From Alteromonadaceae bacterium M269 (GTDB taxonomy: Bacteria; Pseudomonadota; Gammaproteobacteria; Enterobacterales; Alteromonadaceae): a DNA stretch of 64,000 nt. The position numbers and the translations under genes were made by a program. This document shows positions 53,823-62,473 of the stretch, in pieces. The number at the start of each line of letters is the position of its first letter. Within the stretch, counting starts at the first letter, position 1. The notes under the pieces are model-generated. The model did not search any database. It saw only the letters and a list, made by a program, of their open reading frames with translations, and was not told where the DNA came from. The stretch lies in assembly GCA_004353515.1 (NCBI GenBank), contig SMNZ01000006.1, positions 310,001 through 374,000 on the forward strand, given 5' to 3'.

Positions 53823-55073
53823 ATGGAAAGCGTAAAACGTCGTATTACAGTGTTTTTTAACCCGCCCAATGTTTTCTATATCGGGGTTTTTGTCTCTATT
53901 GTTTGCGTGGTACTCGTCGGAACAGTCGACAATACTCTGTTAAACATGTTGTTAGTTGCCCTTGTTTCAGCCATATGGATTACGCTTTATCGCAAGAAAG
54001 ACAGTGCATCCCCTGTTGTTACCTCTCCAAAAACTAAAGTTGTTGCCAGTTCCGCTTCTACTGAACAGTTAGATCGTATTAGTGAGCAGTTTAACTTCAT
54101 CCTAGACGCAGAGTCTGAGCAGATTAACGATGACTTGGTGCAAATTAAAACGATTCTAGGGGATTCCATCGGAATCTTACAAAGTAGCTTTGGTAATATG
54201 AGTGAAAGCACTCAGCACCAATCAAAAATTGCCAATGGTTTGGTGAACAGGTTGACAGGTATTATCGATTCAGAAAACGAGGAAGGTGAGGGGGATGAAG
54301 AAACTGAAGGTTTAGTGATTGCCGACTTTATTGCTGAGACCGACCGTATATTGCAGTACTACGTTGATTTGTTAGTTGAAGTGAGTAGCTATAGTGTAGG
54401 CGCGATTCATAAGATCGACGAATTGAGTCGCAGTATGGACGGTATGTTCTCTATCTTAGATGAGGTACAAAAACTCGCGAAAGAGACCAATTTATTGGCA
54501 CTTAATGCTGCTATTGAAGCTGCAAGGGCAGGTGATGCAGGTCGAGGTTTTGCAGTTGTCGCCAACGAAGTTCGTACTTTGTCTGAATCATCTTCGTCAC
54601 TGAACGATGATATTCGTATTAAGGTTGAGCAAGCGAAAACCAGCATGAAAGACGTCTATGATGAAGTTGCCTTTATTGCCAGCCTGGATCTCAACGAAGC
54701 TATTTCGGGTAAATCTACGATAGATGCCATGCTTGAAGATGTTGGTGATATGAATGAAAGTAGTAACGCCATAACACAAGAACTCAAAACCGAGAGTGAA
54801 ACGATTCAACTTGAAATTGGTACAGCTATTCGTGCACTTCAATTCGAAGACATTGTCCATCAGCTCTCGACACATATTCAGGAACGCCTGGAGCATATCA
54901 ACGAAATTATTGGCATCACTGATCCAAGGACAGTCCATGCTTCTATAGGAGCATCAGAACTAGACTCAGTAATAGAGAGGCTGACTACTATGAGAGAAGC
55001 CTTTAGCAGTCAAAAACTAGAGACTAAAGTTGAGCAAAGTTCGATGGAAGAGGGAGACGTAGAGCTCTTTTAA
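53823..55073 (+). CDS. Short membrane-anchored MCP-like protein with DxxxQ motif
   Basis: 416 residues. Two N-terminal helices (about 18-33 and 36-55) with almost no periplasmic loop; the long acidic coiled region (about 80-175) has no known sensor. The signalling tip is [37 protein letters not shown] (about 217-253), but the arms are short. A C-terminal helix, [21 protein letters not shown], has D343-x-x-x-Q347, as CheZ has D143/Q147 in FQDLTGQ. The tail EEGDVELF resembles that of CheD. A similar MCP ends Vibrio cluster III (VCA1088) by position. It could be a receptor, a structural adaptor or a CheY-P phosphatase. Confidence 0.85.
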   Translation: MESVKRRITVFFNPPNVFYIGVFVSIVCVVLVGTVDNTLLNMLLVALVSAIWITLYRKKDSASPVVTSPKTKVVASSASTEQLDRISEQFNFILDAESEQINDDLVQIKTILGDSIGILQSSFGNMSESTQHQSKIANGLVNRLTGIIDSENEEGEGDEETEGLVIADFIAETDRILQYYVDLLVEVSSYSVGAIHKIDELSRSMDGMFSILDEVQKLAKETNLLALNAAIEAARAGDAGRGFAVVANEVRTLSESSSSLNDDIRIKVEQAKTSMKDVYDEVAFIASLDLNEAISGKSTIDAMLEDVGDMNESSNAITQELKTESETIQLEIGTAIRALQFEDIVHQLSTHIQERLEHINEIIGITDPRTVHASIGASELDSVIERLTTMREAFSSQKLETKVEQSSMEEGDVELF

Positions 55074-55547
55074 TTAAACAGCACCCTCAAAGCCCAGCTG
55101 TCGCCAGGATTCATAGACAAATACAGAAACAGCATTAGACAGGTTCATACTGCGGCTTTCTGGCAACATAGGGATTCTAAGACGCTGTTCCGGTGGTAAG
55201 CTTTCAATAATATCATCAGGCAATCCTCTGGTTTCAGGACCGAACAGTAACGCATCGCCTGCGGTGTATTCAGGAACGGTAAAATGGCGAGTTCCTTTTG
55301 TTGTGCAAGCAAAGACGCGTTTAGGTTCGCGCTCTGAGATATAAGCTTCGAGATTGGGGTAGCGCTTCACCTTAGCGAATTCATGATAATCCAAGCCCGC
55401 GCGCCTTACCTTTTTGTCTTCCCATTCAAATCCTAACGGTTCAATCAAGTGCAACGAAAAACCGGTGTTCGCACATAAACGAATAATGTTGCCGGTGTTA
55501 GGTGGGATTTCTGGCTGGTATAAAACGATATCAAGCATGTCGGACAT
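55074..55547 (-). CDS. trmL: tRNA (cytidine(34)-2'-O)-methyltransferase TrmL
   Basis: 157 residues, as in E. coli (157). SPOUT knot motifs: [25 protein letters not shown] at the start, [11 protein letters not shown] and [29 protein letters not shown] at the end. It methylates the wobble base of tRNA-Leu. The ATG at 55538 would match E. coli's start; the one at 55547 adds three residues. Its stop abuts the stop of the convergent MCP gene with no gap. Confidence 0.95.
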   Translation of the reverse strand: MSDMLDIVLYQPEIPPNTGNIIRLCANTGFSLHLIEPLGFEWEDKKVRRAGLDYHEFAKVKRYPNLEAYISEREPKRVFACTTKGTRHFTVPEYTAGDALLFGPETRGLPDDIIESLPPEQRLRIPMLPESRSMNLSNAVSVFVYESWRQLGFEGAV

Positions 55548-55708
55548 TGAAAGACTAAAAAGTGGCTGAAGGATACATCATCCTCCGTTTTTGGACTACT
55601 AATCACTCATTATTAGCGAATGGTATTAGTCTCTGATAAGACACTTTTTATCTCGGACAGGTCGATTCATTGCTATAAAACTGAGATTATAGTGCTAGAC
55701 CTAATTAG

Positions 55709-56503
55709 ATGGAGCTGTCAGTGCCTAACCTGACGAAGTACATGGCGTTCTTTGTTGCAAGCTTATGGAGCTTTGTATCATGGGCTCAACTGTTACCTGA
55801 GCCTCAGCGATACACCTATCAAATCATTAAGCAATACCCTCATGATCCTAAAGCTTTTACGCAAGGCCTGTTGTATTTAGATGATGTTCTTTACGAAAGT
55901 ACGGGCCGATACGGAGAGTCATCTGTTCGCAAGGTGAATCTGACTGATGGCGCTGTGCAACAAAAGGTGTCGATAGATGCTAAGTACTTTGGCGAAGGTT
56001 TGGTTAATTGGAAAGACAAGCTGATATACCTCACTTGGCGTTCTAAAACAGCCTTGGTATTGGACAAACAAAGCTTTAAAGAACTTGATCGATTTACCTA
56101 TGAAGGTGAGGGATGGGGGATCACACAAAATGGCAAAGAATTGATTATGTCTGACGGAACGCCTGAGATACGCTTTCTAGAGCCAGAAACCTTTGAGGAA
56201 AAAAGGCGTATCAAAGTGACTTACAACCAACGCCCGATACCTTATTTAAATGAGCTGGAGTGGGTGAAGGGAGAGATTTATGCCAATGTTTGGCAATCAG
56301 ATTGGATTTTGCGCATTGACCCTGAATCGGGCGATGTGATTGGACTCATTGATATGAAAGGCCTACTACCACCTGGCACAGTGACTGACCCTCGTGATCA
56401 TGTTTTAAATGGCATTGCTTACGATGCAAAGCAGGATAGGTTATTCGTTACAGGTAAAAAGTGGCCGGCTTTATTTGAGATCAAGCTTGTTCCACAACCT
56501 TAA
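55709..56503 (+). CDS. Glutaminyl-peptide cyclotransferase (plant/bacterial type)
   Basis: 264 residues with a signal peptide (about 1-26, ending SWAQ). The five-bladed propeller family is recognisable from QIIKQYPHDPKAFTQGLLYLDDVLYESTGRYGESSVRKV, WGITQNGKELIMSDGT and LNELEWVKGEIYANVWQSDWILRIDPESG. It converts N-terminal Gln to pyroglutamate in the periplasm. It is monocistronic; the start could also be an internal ATG (MAFFVASLW). Confidence 0.9.
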   Translation: MELSVPNLTKYMAFFVASLWSFVSWAQLLPEPQRYTYQIIKQYPHDPKAFTQGLLYLDDVLYESTGRYGESSVRKVNLTDGAVQQKVSIDAKYFGEGLVNWKDKLIYLTWRSKTALVLDKQSFKELDRFTYEGEGWGITQNGKELIMSDGTPEIRFLEPETFEEKRRIKVTYNQRPIPYLNELEWVKGEIYANVWQSDWILRIDPESGDVIGLIDMKGLLPPGTVTDPRDHVLNGIAYDAKQDRLFVTGKKWPALFEIKLVPQP

Positions 56504-56507
56504 CTGA

Positions 56508-56539
56508 GCTCCTGCAGATTGGCTTTTTTCCACAGGAGC
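56508..56539. repeat. Degenerate GCTCCTG/CAGGAGC inverted repeat in a convergent gap
   Basis: GCTCCTG (56508-56514) faces CAGGAGC (56533-56539) across an 18-base centre with TTTTTT. It resembles the GTAGGAGC REP elements elsewhere in the window and lies, like them, between convergent genes. A joint role as transcription terminator is likely. Confidence 0.5.
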
Positions 56540-56582
56540 CAGGTTTATCAAAGAGCAACAGACCCTAGAGTCTTTTCAACGA

Positions 56583-57620
56583 CTAAAAACGCCCTTGGTC
56601 AACGTCTTGAATAAAGTCGATTAAGCCTTTGAAATAGGTGATTTGATCATCATACATCGCCATATGACTGCCATTAGGGCAATGTAAATAACGACCATTT
56701 TCCACTTCTTCTGCCATCCAACGCTTATGCTCAGGATCCATAGTATCGTGTTGCGCACCAATAACGAGGGTTGGCACCGTAATTTTATGTAAATCAGCTG
56801 TACGGTCCCAGTTTTCTAACTTGCCACTTGCGCCAAGTTCGCTTGGCCCTTGCATTGGGATATAGATATTCGGATTCATATGCTTGAATGCACGGTTGAC
56901 GCCATCTGGCCACTCGTCGGGAGGAAGGCGCAGCACGTGATAAACGTAGTGATGTTCCATGAGCAAAGACAAGTATTCTTCATTGTCGAATTGTCCTGCG
57001 GCTTCATAGGCTTTTAATTTTGAGAGCACCGCCTGGTCCATTTTGGCGAAGAACGCTTTCTCCGCGTATTCGTTGTAGGCAGGAATACTGGCCATCATGT
57101 TTGAAATAATGAGCCCTTTAAGGTTTTGCTGATATTTCAATGCATATTCCATGGCTAGGATGCCACCCCAAGATTGACCATAGAGGAAGAAGTTTTCGCT
57201 ATTCAAGCCTAATGCGACTCTGACTTGCTCTACCTCTTCAACAAAGCGAGGCAGATTGACTAAATCCGGATCTCCCGGTTGGTCACTGTAATAAGAACCT
57301 AATTGGTCATAGTAGTAGTATTCGATTTCTGCATTAGGGAAAAAGCTGTCAGCGGCTTCCAGATATTCGTGCGTGAAGCCTGGACCACCGTGCAAAAGCA
57401 GTACTTTTATGGCTGGGTTGTTTCCGGTTCGCTTAGTCCAAACATTAAAAGTACCTTTCTCCGTTTGAATAGGAATAAGCTTAACACCGCCGCTAAGGAC
57501 GTCATCTCTGCCTGTGTTGTCATGATACATTGATGGAAGTGATGCTGGAGCCGAGGTTGATTCTTGCTGACAGGCGGATAACGCGAGAAGTACAGCAAAA
57601 GCAGCTAATAACCTGAACAT
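56583..57620 (-). CDS. Proline iminopeptidase-like alpha/beta hydrolase, lipoprotein
   Basis: 345 residues. N-terminal lipobox LLALSAC (Cys at 17) predicts a lipoprotein. The hydrolase has the oxyanion motif LLHGGPGFTHEYL, the nucleophile Ser in LYGQSWGGILAMEY, the acid in VIGAQHDTMDP and the His in CPNGSHMAMYDD. This fits the proline iminopeptidase/tricorn-interacting (TIGR01250) family. It probably releases N-terminal Pro from peptides at the envelope. Monocistronic. Confidence 0.88.
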   Translation of the reverse strand: MFRLLAAFAVLLALSACQQESTSAPASLPSMYHDNTGRDDVLSGGVKLIPIQTEKGTFNVWTKRTGNNPAIKVLLLHGGPGFTHEYLEAADSFFPNAEIEYYYYDQLGSYYSDQPGDPDLVNLPRFVEEVEQVRVALGLNSENFFLYGQSWGGILAMEYALKYQQNLKGLIISNMMASIPAYNEYAEKAFFAKMDQAVLSKLKAYEAAGQFDNEEYLSLLMEHHYVYHVLRLPPDEWPDGVNRAFKHMNPNIYIPMQGPSELGASGKLENWDRTADLHKITVPTLVIGAQHDTMDPEHKRWMAEEVENGRYLHCPNGSHMAMYDDQITYFKGLIDFIQDVDQGRF

Positions 57621-58019
57621 AGTGTGAGCCTTTTGTTTTTATCGAAAGAGGTCTAGAAGAACTAATTAATTCCAGAGCGTGTTGGTATTTGTTGTATAGT
57701 TTAGCAGCGAGTTGATTGTTATTTAGACAAGGCAGTTCGTGCGATGTGTAGTCATCTCCATGAGCATGGACTAACGCAGTATAAATAACAAACAAACGTT
57801 GTCCGAAGGATTCGTTATAAAGGCTTCTCGCTTTTTGTTGCGAACTCTTTGCTTATATTTTATTTATAAGCCCGCAAGCCTACGCGCCAATCAAAAAGCC
57901 TTTATTTAGAACGAAACTTATACAGCAGATATCAACACGCTCTAGTATTCACTAAAACGCTATTGCTCGCACTGAAGATTGGGTAAAAGTTGTTCGAACT
58001 CTGTAAGTTAATCTGAACT
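57621..58019. other. 399-bp intergenic region with a 10-bp perfect inverted repeat
   Basis: No gene is supported. ATAAAGGCTT (57817-57826) and AAGCCTTTAT (57896-57905) are perfect complements 69 bp apart, bounding an 89-bp segment. The spacing is long for a terminator. It could be a folded RNA element, a miniature repeat or the border of a small insertion. Upstream sequence should hold the promoter of the minus-strand hydrolase at 57620. Confidence 0.45.
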
Positions 58020-59015
58020 TTAGTTTTCTGCCTTGGCTGATGCAAAGTGAGCAAAAATAGCATTCATGCTAGGTACTCGGAACGAGTCTGCCTCTAGCAG
58101 TAACTCGTGCTTAGCATCGTCTATCACCTTAAATTCAGCATTGGGAAGCTTACCAACGACTTGCTGTTGTTTACCGTTATCAACAACCTCATCAGCTCCA
58201 GCTTGCAGCAACAAGCAGTGATTTTTGATTTGCTCGGCGTTATCGATGATGTCGTTCATGGCTAATATTGCTTGTTTCAGCCATTGGAAGGTCACACCCC
58301 CGAGTTGTGCTTTTGGGTGTTTCTCATATTCGTCTCTAAAGAACCGGTAGCGGGTTCTGCTGTGAGTGAGGACATTCTTTTTGAACGATACTAAGTCGTA
58401 GTCCTTCATACCAATGAAATACCAAGGTTCTGACTTAAATAATCGATTCAGGAAGCAGCCAATATTAACCAGTAGATTGGCGATAAATAATGGTAGTGGT
58501 GCCGCGATACCAAACATTGGTGCTGAGAACGCCACTTTGTCGAAATGTTCAGGGTACTTCTTTAAGTAGAGTGCCCCAATTGCTCCGCCCATTGAATGGC
58601 AAAGTAGGTGCGGGGCCGACTGCTCATTTTGTTGAGCATAAGGTAAAACATAGTCCTGCATGAAGGTGTGCAGGTCTTCAGTATAGCGGTCAAATCCGTC
58701 CACATAACCCTTGTGAGGATTAGTGAGCAGGCGATCTGAAAAGCCCTGGCCTATGTGATCATGAATGAAAACGGAGTAGCCATTATTGAAAAGGTCGAAT
58801 ACTACTTCTTTATACTTAATGAGTCCTTCAATGCGCCCTGAACTCACAACTACAGTGTGTTTGGCATTTGGGTTCTTGGCGATAGCGTAGGCAATGTCCT
58901 GACCGCCAACACCTTTGAAGTTGCCTTGATTTACCAGTTTTTGCCAAAACTCTTCGATATCCGATGGATAGCGATGTTCTAAATCTGACTCTAAGGAAAT
59001 ACTAAATCGAGACAT
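58020..59015 (-). CDS. Alpha/beta hydrolase, lysophospholipase (PldB-like) family
   Basis: 331 residues without a signal peptide. Serine hydrolase_4 pattern: VFIHDHIGQGFSDR, nucleophile in LLCHSMGGAIGALYLKKYP, acid in LLQAGADEVVDNG and His in KHELLLEAD. This fits E. coli PldB-like lysophospholipases or monoacylglycerol lipases. A function in lipid turnover is inferred. It lies 57 bp after cpxA on the same strand and may be read with it. Confidence 0.87.
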   Translation of the reverse strand: MSRFSISLESDLEHRYPSDIEEFWQKLVNQGNFKGVGGQDIAYAIAKNPNAKHTVVVSSGRIEGLIKYKEVVFDLFNNGYSVFIHDHIGQGFSDRLLTNPHKGYVDGFDRYTEDLHTFMQDYVLPYAQQNEQSAPHLLCHSMGGAIGALYLKKYPEHFDKVAFSAPMFGIAAPLPLFIANLLVNIGCFLNRLFKSEPWYFIGMKDYDLVSFKKNVLTHSRTRYRFFRDEYEKHPKAQLGGVTFQWLKQAILAMNDIIDNAEQIKNHCLLLQAGADEVVDNGKQQQVVGKLPNAEFKVIDDAKHELLLEADSFRVPSMNAIFAHFASAKAEN

Positions 59016-59072
59016 TGCAAAAACCTAAATGACGAGAAACAGCTATATAAGCTTAACGACTATTGATAAAAA

Positions 59073-60497
59073 TCAACAGTCCTTCTTTATATCAGAATAG
59101 GGTAATTTTATTATCACTTCTAATCCAGAGTTTTGTTTGTTATTGCGAGCTTCTATTGAACCGTCGTTCGCGAGTATGGCTTGGTGGGCTATAGCGAGTC
59201 CAAGGCCTACACCGCCTGAATCCCGAGATCGTGCTTCTGACAATCGGTAGAATGGTCTAAATATGGCTGAAAGCTCCGCTTCATTCACACCTGGACCATC
59301 GTCGATAACACGAACAACAGCATGTTGCTCATCTCGATCAAGCTGAACGATAATATCCGACTCAGCATACTTAATGGCATTACGTACAAGATTCTCTATC
59401 GCACTGGTTAATAATGCCGCATCAGCTTCGAGTTGGATCATTTCCGGATGCTTGTACGTTACTGTTTTATTCAATGCTTGTGCTTCAAAACGTGCATCGT
59501 CAGTGCAGTGTTGAACGAGCTCTGTTAACTCAAGTGGTTGTTTATCTATAAAATGCGCAGAAGATTGCGCCCTTGATAACTTCAAAACATTTCCGATCAT
59601 TTGCTCAATTTGGTGAGCTTCCTTTTCAATGCGTTGAAGATGATCGGTATCCGAAGGCTTTCCTTCCTCTCTACTTTGTTGAGCGATACCAATAGCAAGT
59701 ATTAGACGAGCCAGCGGGGAACGTAGCTCATGAGAGATATCGCCGAGGAGGCGTTTTTGCCCCTGAACTAATTCGTTCACTTGTGAAGACATATAGTTAA
59801 AATCTCGGCTGAGTTTGCCAATCTCGTCGGAGCGCTCTGCCGCAGGACCCACTGAAACCCTGAGGTCGCCCTTTGCCATGCGTTTAGTGCTTTGTTGGAG
59901 CTCTCTTAATGGTTTAACTAAAGTCCAAGACAACCAGAAACATAAAATGCCACTAATAACCAACGCAAAAGGAATCAGCATCAGAGGGTTTCTTCTAAAT
60001 AGACGGCGCATCAAACTTGGTGTTAAAGGCTTGCCCACAAATAACGCATAGTCTTTGCCATTAATTGTCGTAGTTGTCGGGCCAAAAAATACAAGATCTC
60101 CAAGCTTAAAGCCATAGGCACTATTCTCGTTTAGTAGTTCTGAAAAGCGATCTACTGGCAGGCGTCTAGAGCGCTTGTAGCCGTAAATCGTAACACCTGT
60201 ACTTTTTTCAACAAGTAATGACGGCGCATTCCGTCGACTACTGATATGCCTTAGCCTTTTTTTAATATGAGATAGCGTAATTTCAGTAGAACCGTCACGC
60301 GAAGGAGCTTCTAGGATCTGAACGATTTTAGCGATTTCATGCTTATGACGATTGGGAACAATGGTCAATTGCCTTTCAATCTCTATTTGCCGGCCTATAA
60401 CAAAGCCTACCGCGACTATAATAATCAGGGTGAGCCAGAACCAGATAAAGATTCGGCCAAATAGAGAACCAAAAGGGTTAAGCTTTGCTAGTTTCAT
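59073..60497 (-). CDS. cpxA: CpxA-like envelope stress sensor kinase
   Basis: 474 residues. TM1 about 17-35, periplasmic sensor about 36-165, TM2 about 171-193, HAMP about 194-246. HisKA LLGDISHELRSPLARL (H257) is nearly that of E. coli CpxA. ATPase: LVRNAIKYAE, VIDDGPGV, GGVGLGLAIA. Its start follows the cpxR stop directly. The divergent CpxP/Spy-like gene and CpxR-box-like repeats support the Cpx assignment. Confidence 0.88.
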   Translation of the reverse strand: MKLAKLNPFGSLFGRIFIWFWLTLIIIVAVGFVIGRQIEIERQLTIVPNRHKHEIAKIVQILEAPSRDGSTEITLSHIKKRLRHISSRRNAPSLLVEKSTGVTIYGYKRSRRLPVDRFSELLNENSAYGFKLGDLVFFGPTTTTINGKDYALFVGKPLTPSLMRRLFRRNPLMLIPFALVISGILCFWLSWTLVKPLRELQQSTKRMAKGDLRVSVGPAAERSDEIGKLSRDFNYMSSQVNELVQGQKRLLGDISHELRSPLARLILAIGIAQQSREEGKPSDTDHLQRIEKEAHQIEQMIGNVLKLSRAQSSAHFIDKQPLELTELVQHCTDDARFEAQALNKTVTYKHPEMIQLEADAALLTSAIENLVRNAIKYAESDIIVQLDRDEQHAVVRVIDDGPGVNEAELSAIFRPFYRLSEARSRDSGGVGLGLAIAHQAILANDGSIEARNNKQNSGLEVIIKLPYSDIKKDC

Positions 60498-61202
60498 TTA
60501 GCCTGCGTTCTCCAGTGACTTAAATAAATAACCAGCACCACGAATGGTTTTAATCGGGTCTTCGCCACAATGTTCACTTAACTTGCGCCTAAGGTTGCTC
60601 ACATGCATGTCGATGCTACGGTCAAAGGCTGCGAGCCTGCGCCCCAAAACCTGTTCACTGATTGATTCTTTACTGACAACGACAGCGGTATTTTGCATAA
60701 AAAGTTTAAGTAAAGAGAATTCTGTCGCTGTAAGCACCAGATCTTGATCTCCGTACTGAACTGTCTGGTCGGCTGGATTAAGCGTTAGTTCGCCCATTCT
60801 AAGCGGCTGAACATTGATTGATTGCTGGCTATATTCTGCACGCCTGACAAGTGCTTTGACTCGAGCAGAAAGCTCTCTATGGTTGAATGGCTTTGGTAAG
60901 TAATCATCTGCGCCAAGCTCAAGGCCGAAAATACGATCAAAGTCATCGCCTTTTGCTGTCAGCATTAGAATAGGCGTCAGATGAGTGAGGCGAAGCTTTT
61001 TCAATACTTCAAAACCGTCGAGCTCCGGTAACATAACGTCAAGCAATATCAGATCGTAGGCTTTACTTCCCGTAGCCATACTGAGCCCTTCCAGCCCATC
61101 GTGAGCTAGGTCAATCGTAAACCCCTGAGGTGACAAATACTCTTTCAATAAGCCAGCGAGCTCTTTGTCATCATCAATAATCAGTAGTGATTTTGTTTGC
61201 AT
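60498..61202 (-). CDS. cpxR: CpxR-like response regulator
   Basis: 234 residues from the ATG at 61202 (GAG just upstream; a TTG at 61220 is the alternative). Receiver: D10-D12, phospho-acceptor D55 (LILLDVMLPELDGFEVL), Lys in DYLPKPFNHREL. The OmpR-type winged helix has LTATEFSLLKLF and SIDMHVSNLRRKL. Operon cpxR-cpxA. Expected to activate the divergent periplasmic gene through TTTAC repeats. Confidence 0.92.
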   Translation of the reverse strand: MQTKSLLIIDDDKELAGLLKEYLSPQGFTIDLAHDGLEGLSMATGSKAYDLILLDVMLPELDGFEVLKKLRLTHLTPILMLTAKGDDFDRIFGLELGADDYLPKPFNHRELSARVKALVRRAEYSQQSINVQPLRMGELTLNPADQTVQYGDQDLVLTATEFSLLKLFMQNTAVVVSKESISEQVLGRRLAAFDRSIDMHVSNLRRKLSEHCGEDPIKTIRGAGYLFKSLENAG

Positions 61203-61368
61203 AATCTCGTTAAGCCGCAATTTTTATAGTGCTTATCCTCAATAAATTTCAACGTGCATATAGGTGGTAACCGGAGAATCCTCCAAGAGCCCAAATACGT
61301 CATGCAGTTTGAAAGATGAAGTGTATATCCTACCTTGTTAGACAGTAATTGATATCGCTTACGCCAAC

Positions 61369-61405
61369 TTTACACAACCTTTACATAGGCTTTGCGTTGC
61401 TTTAC
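61369..61405. promoter_or_regulatory. Three phased TTTAC repeats, CpxR-box-like
   Basis: TTTAC occurs at 61369-61373, 61380-61384 and 61401-61405, spaced 11 and 21 bp, which is about one and two DNA turns. The E. coli CpxR site is GTAAA-N5-GTAAA; read on the other strand the first pair here is GTAAA-N6-GTAAA. It lies 58-94 bp before the CpxP/Spy-like gene and between it and cpxR, fitting control of both. Confidence 0.7.
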
Positions 61406-61462
61406 ACACTGGTATGTAGACTAACTTCCATACCGTTGGGTATCGCCACCGAGGAGAAGAGA

Positions 61463-62254
61463 ATGAAATTACTGAAATCATTGTTAGCTACATCAATCGT
61501 TGCGGGTAGTGTTGGTCTTATGGTTATGAGTGCCAGTGCTTATGCGCATGAACAAGAGTCTCATCACAGAGCTCATCAAATTAAGCGCATGTTGCGTGGG
61601 CTTGATTTGACTGTTGAACAACGTCAAGACATCAAGCAAATCATGCGTCAGACAAAAGAAGACGTTAAGCTCTATCGCGAAGATGCCAAGTTGGCTCGCC
61701 AAGACATTAAAAGCTTAGTCCAGCAAGGGAGTTGGGATGCGCAGGCGGCTGAAGATGCCATCGATGCTAGTGCTGAGCTGAAAGCAAAAATGGGTCTGCA
61801 AAGAGCCGAAACAAAACATCAGATATGGTCACTCCTAACTGCTGAGCAACAAGAGAAGTGGGTGAATCGAATGGATAAACGAGCTTCTAAAGAGTTCCGT
61901 GAATTTAATCCAGAACGTCAAGAAAGGTTCTTTGAGCGCTTGGATTTTACTGAAGAGCAAATTGCAGAAGCGACACAAATCCGCGAGCAGAAACAACAAA
62001 GTGCTGCTGAGTTAAGAGAAAAACGAAAAGCCTTCAAACAAGCTGAGTTTGAGATCATTACCGCTGATGAGTTTTCTGAGGAAGCTTGGCTGGCACTGCA
62101 TGCACAGTATGCCGACGACTTTAAACAAGGCCAGTTGATCGCTCTTGAAACAAGAAACCAAATGTTCAATCTTATGACGCCTGAACAACGTGATAAGGCA
62201 AAATCAATGAAAAAACGTAAAGGAAAAAGGAGACATAAAAGAGAGCAAGTTTAA
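61463..62254 (+). CDS. CpxP/Spy-like periplasmic protein with two tandem domains
   Basis: 263 residues from the ATG at 61463 (GAGGAG about 7 bp upstream). Signal peptide about 1-28 (ending AYAHE). Four LTxxQ-type motifs: LTVEQ (49-53), LTAEQ (125-129), FTEEQ (162-166) and MTPEQ (238-242). Both pairs are spaced 76, and the repeat period is 113, so one CpxP-like unit has been duplicated within the chain. A very basic tail (KKRKGKRRHKREQV) ends it. Predicted ATP-independent chaperone and Cpx feedback inhibitor. Confidence 0.87.
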   Translation: MKLLKSLLATSIVAGSVGLMVMSASAYAHEQESHHRAHQIKRMLRGLDLTVEQRQDIKQIMRQTKEDVKLYREDAKLARQDIKSLVQQGSWDAQAAEDAIDASAELKAKMGLQRAETKHQIWSLLTAEQQEKWVNRMDKRASKEFREFNPERQERFFERLDFTEEQIAEATQIREQKQQSAAELREKRKAFKQAEFEIITADEFSEEAWLALHAQYADDFKQGQLIALETRNQMFNLMTPEQRDKAKSMKKRKGKRRHKREQV

Positions 62255-62473
62255 CTGAGCACATTTATGCTTTTGGGAGGACACATTGCGGCTCGTTAGT
62301 TCTATGTTTCATTGAATGTCATAGTGAGTGAGATGTTAGGCAGCATAAGCTTGTGTGGTAGTGGATCTTGTTGTGTTTATGCTTCTTCTAGCCTCTCGTT
62401 CGTTATGAAAACCGCAATGTGTGTATTTTAAAAAGCACTGAATTGCATGCTAAAAAAAATCACTTCTTAAGTT
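62255..62473 (+). ncRNA. Long 3' UTR of the CpxP-like gene, candidate CpxQ-like sRNA region
   Basis: A 219-base stretch without a gene separates the stop codon from a strong terminator. In E. coli the 3' UTR of cpxP is processed to the Hfq-dependent sRNA CpxQ. Length, terminator and gene context here fit such an arrangement, but I see no sequence match that I can vouch for. Tentative. Confidence 0.3.

Noticed and set aside
57785-57905. Possible integron attC site (TAACAAAC... with inverted arms)
   Set aside because: No GTTRRRY/RYYYAAC core pair at the ends, no gene cassette and no integrase.
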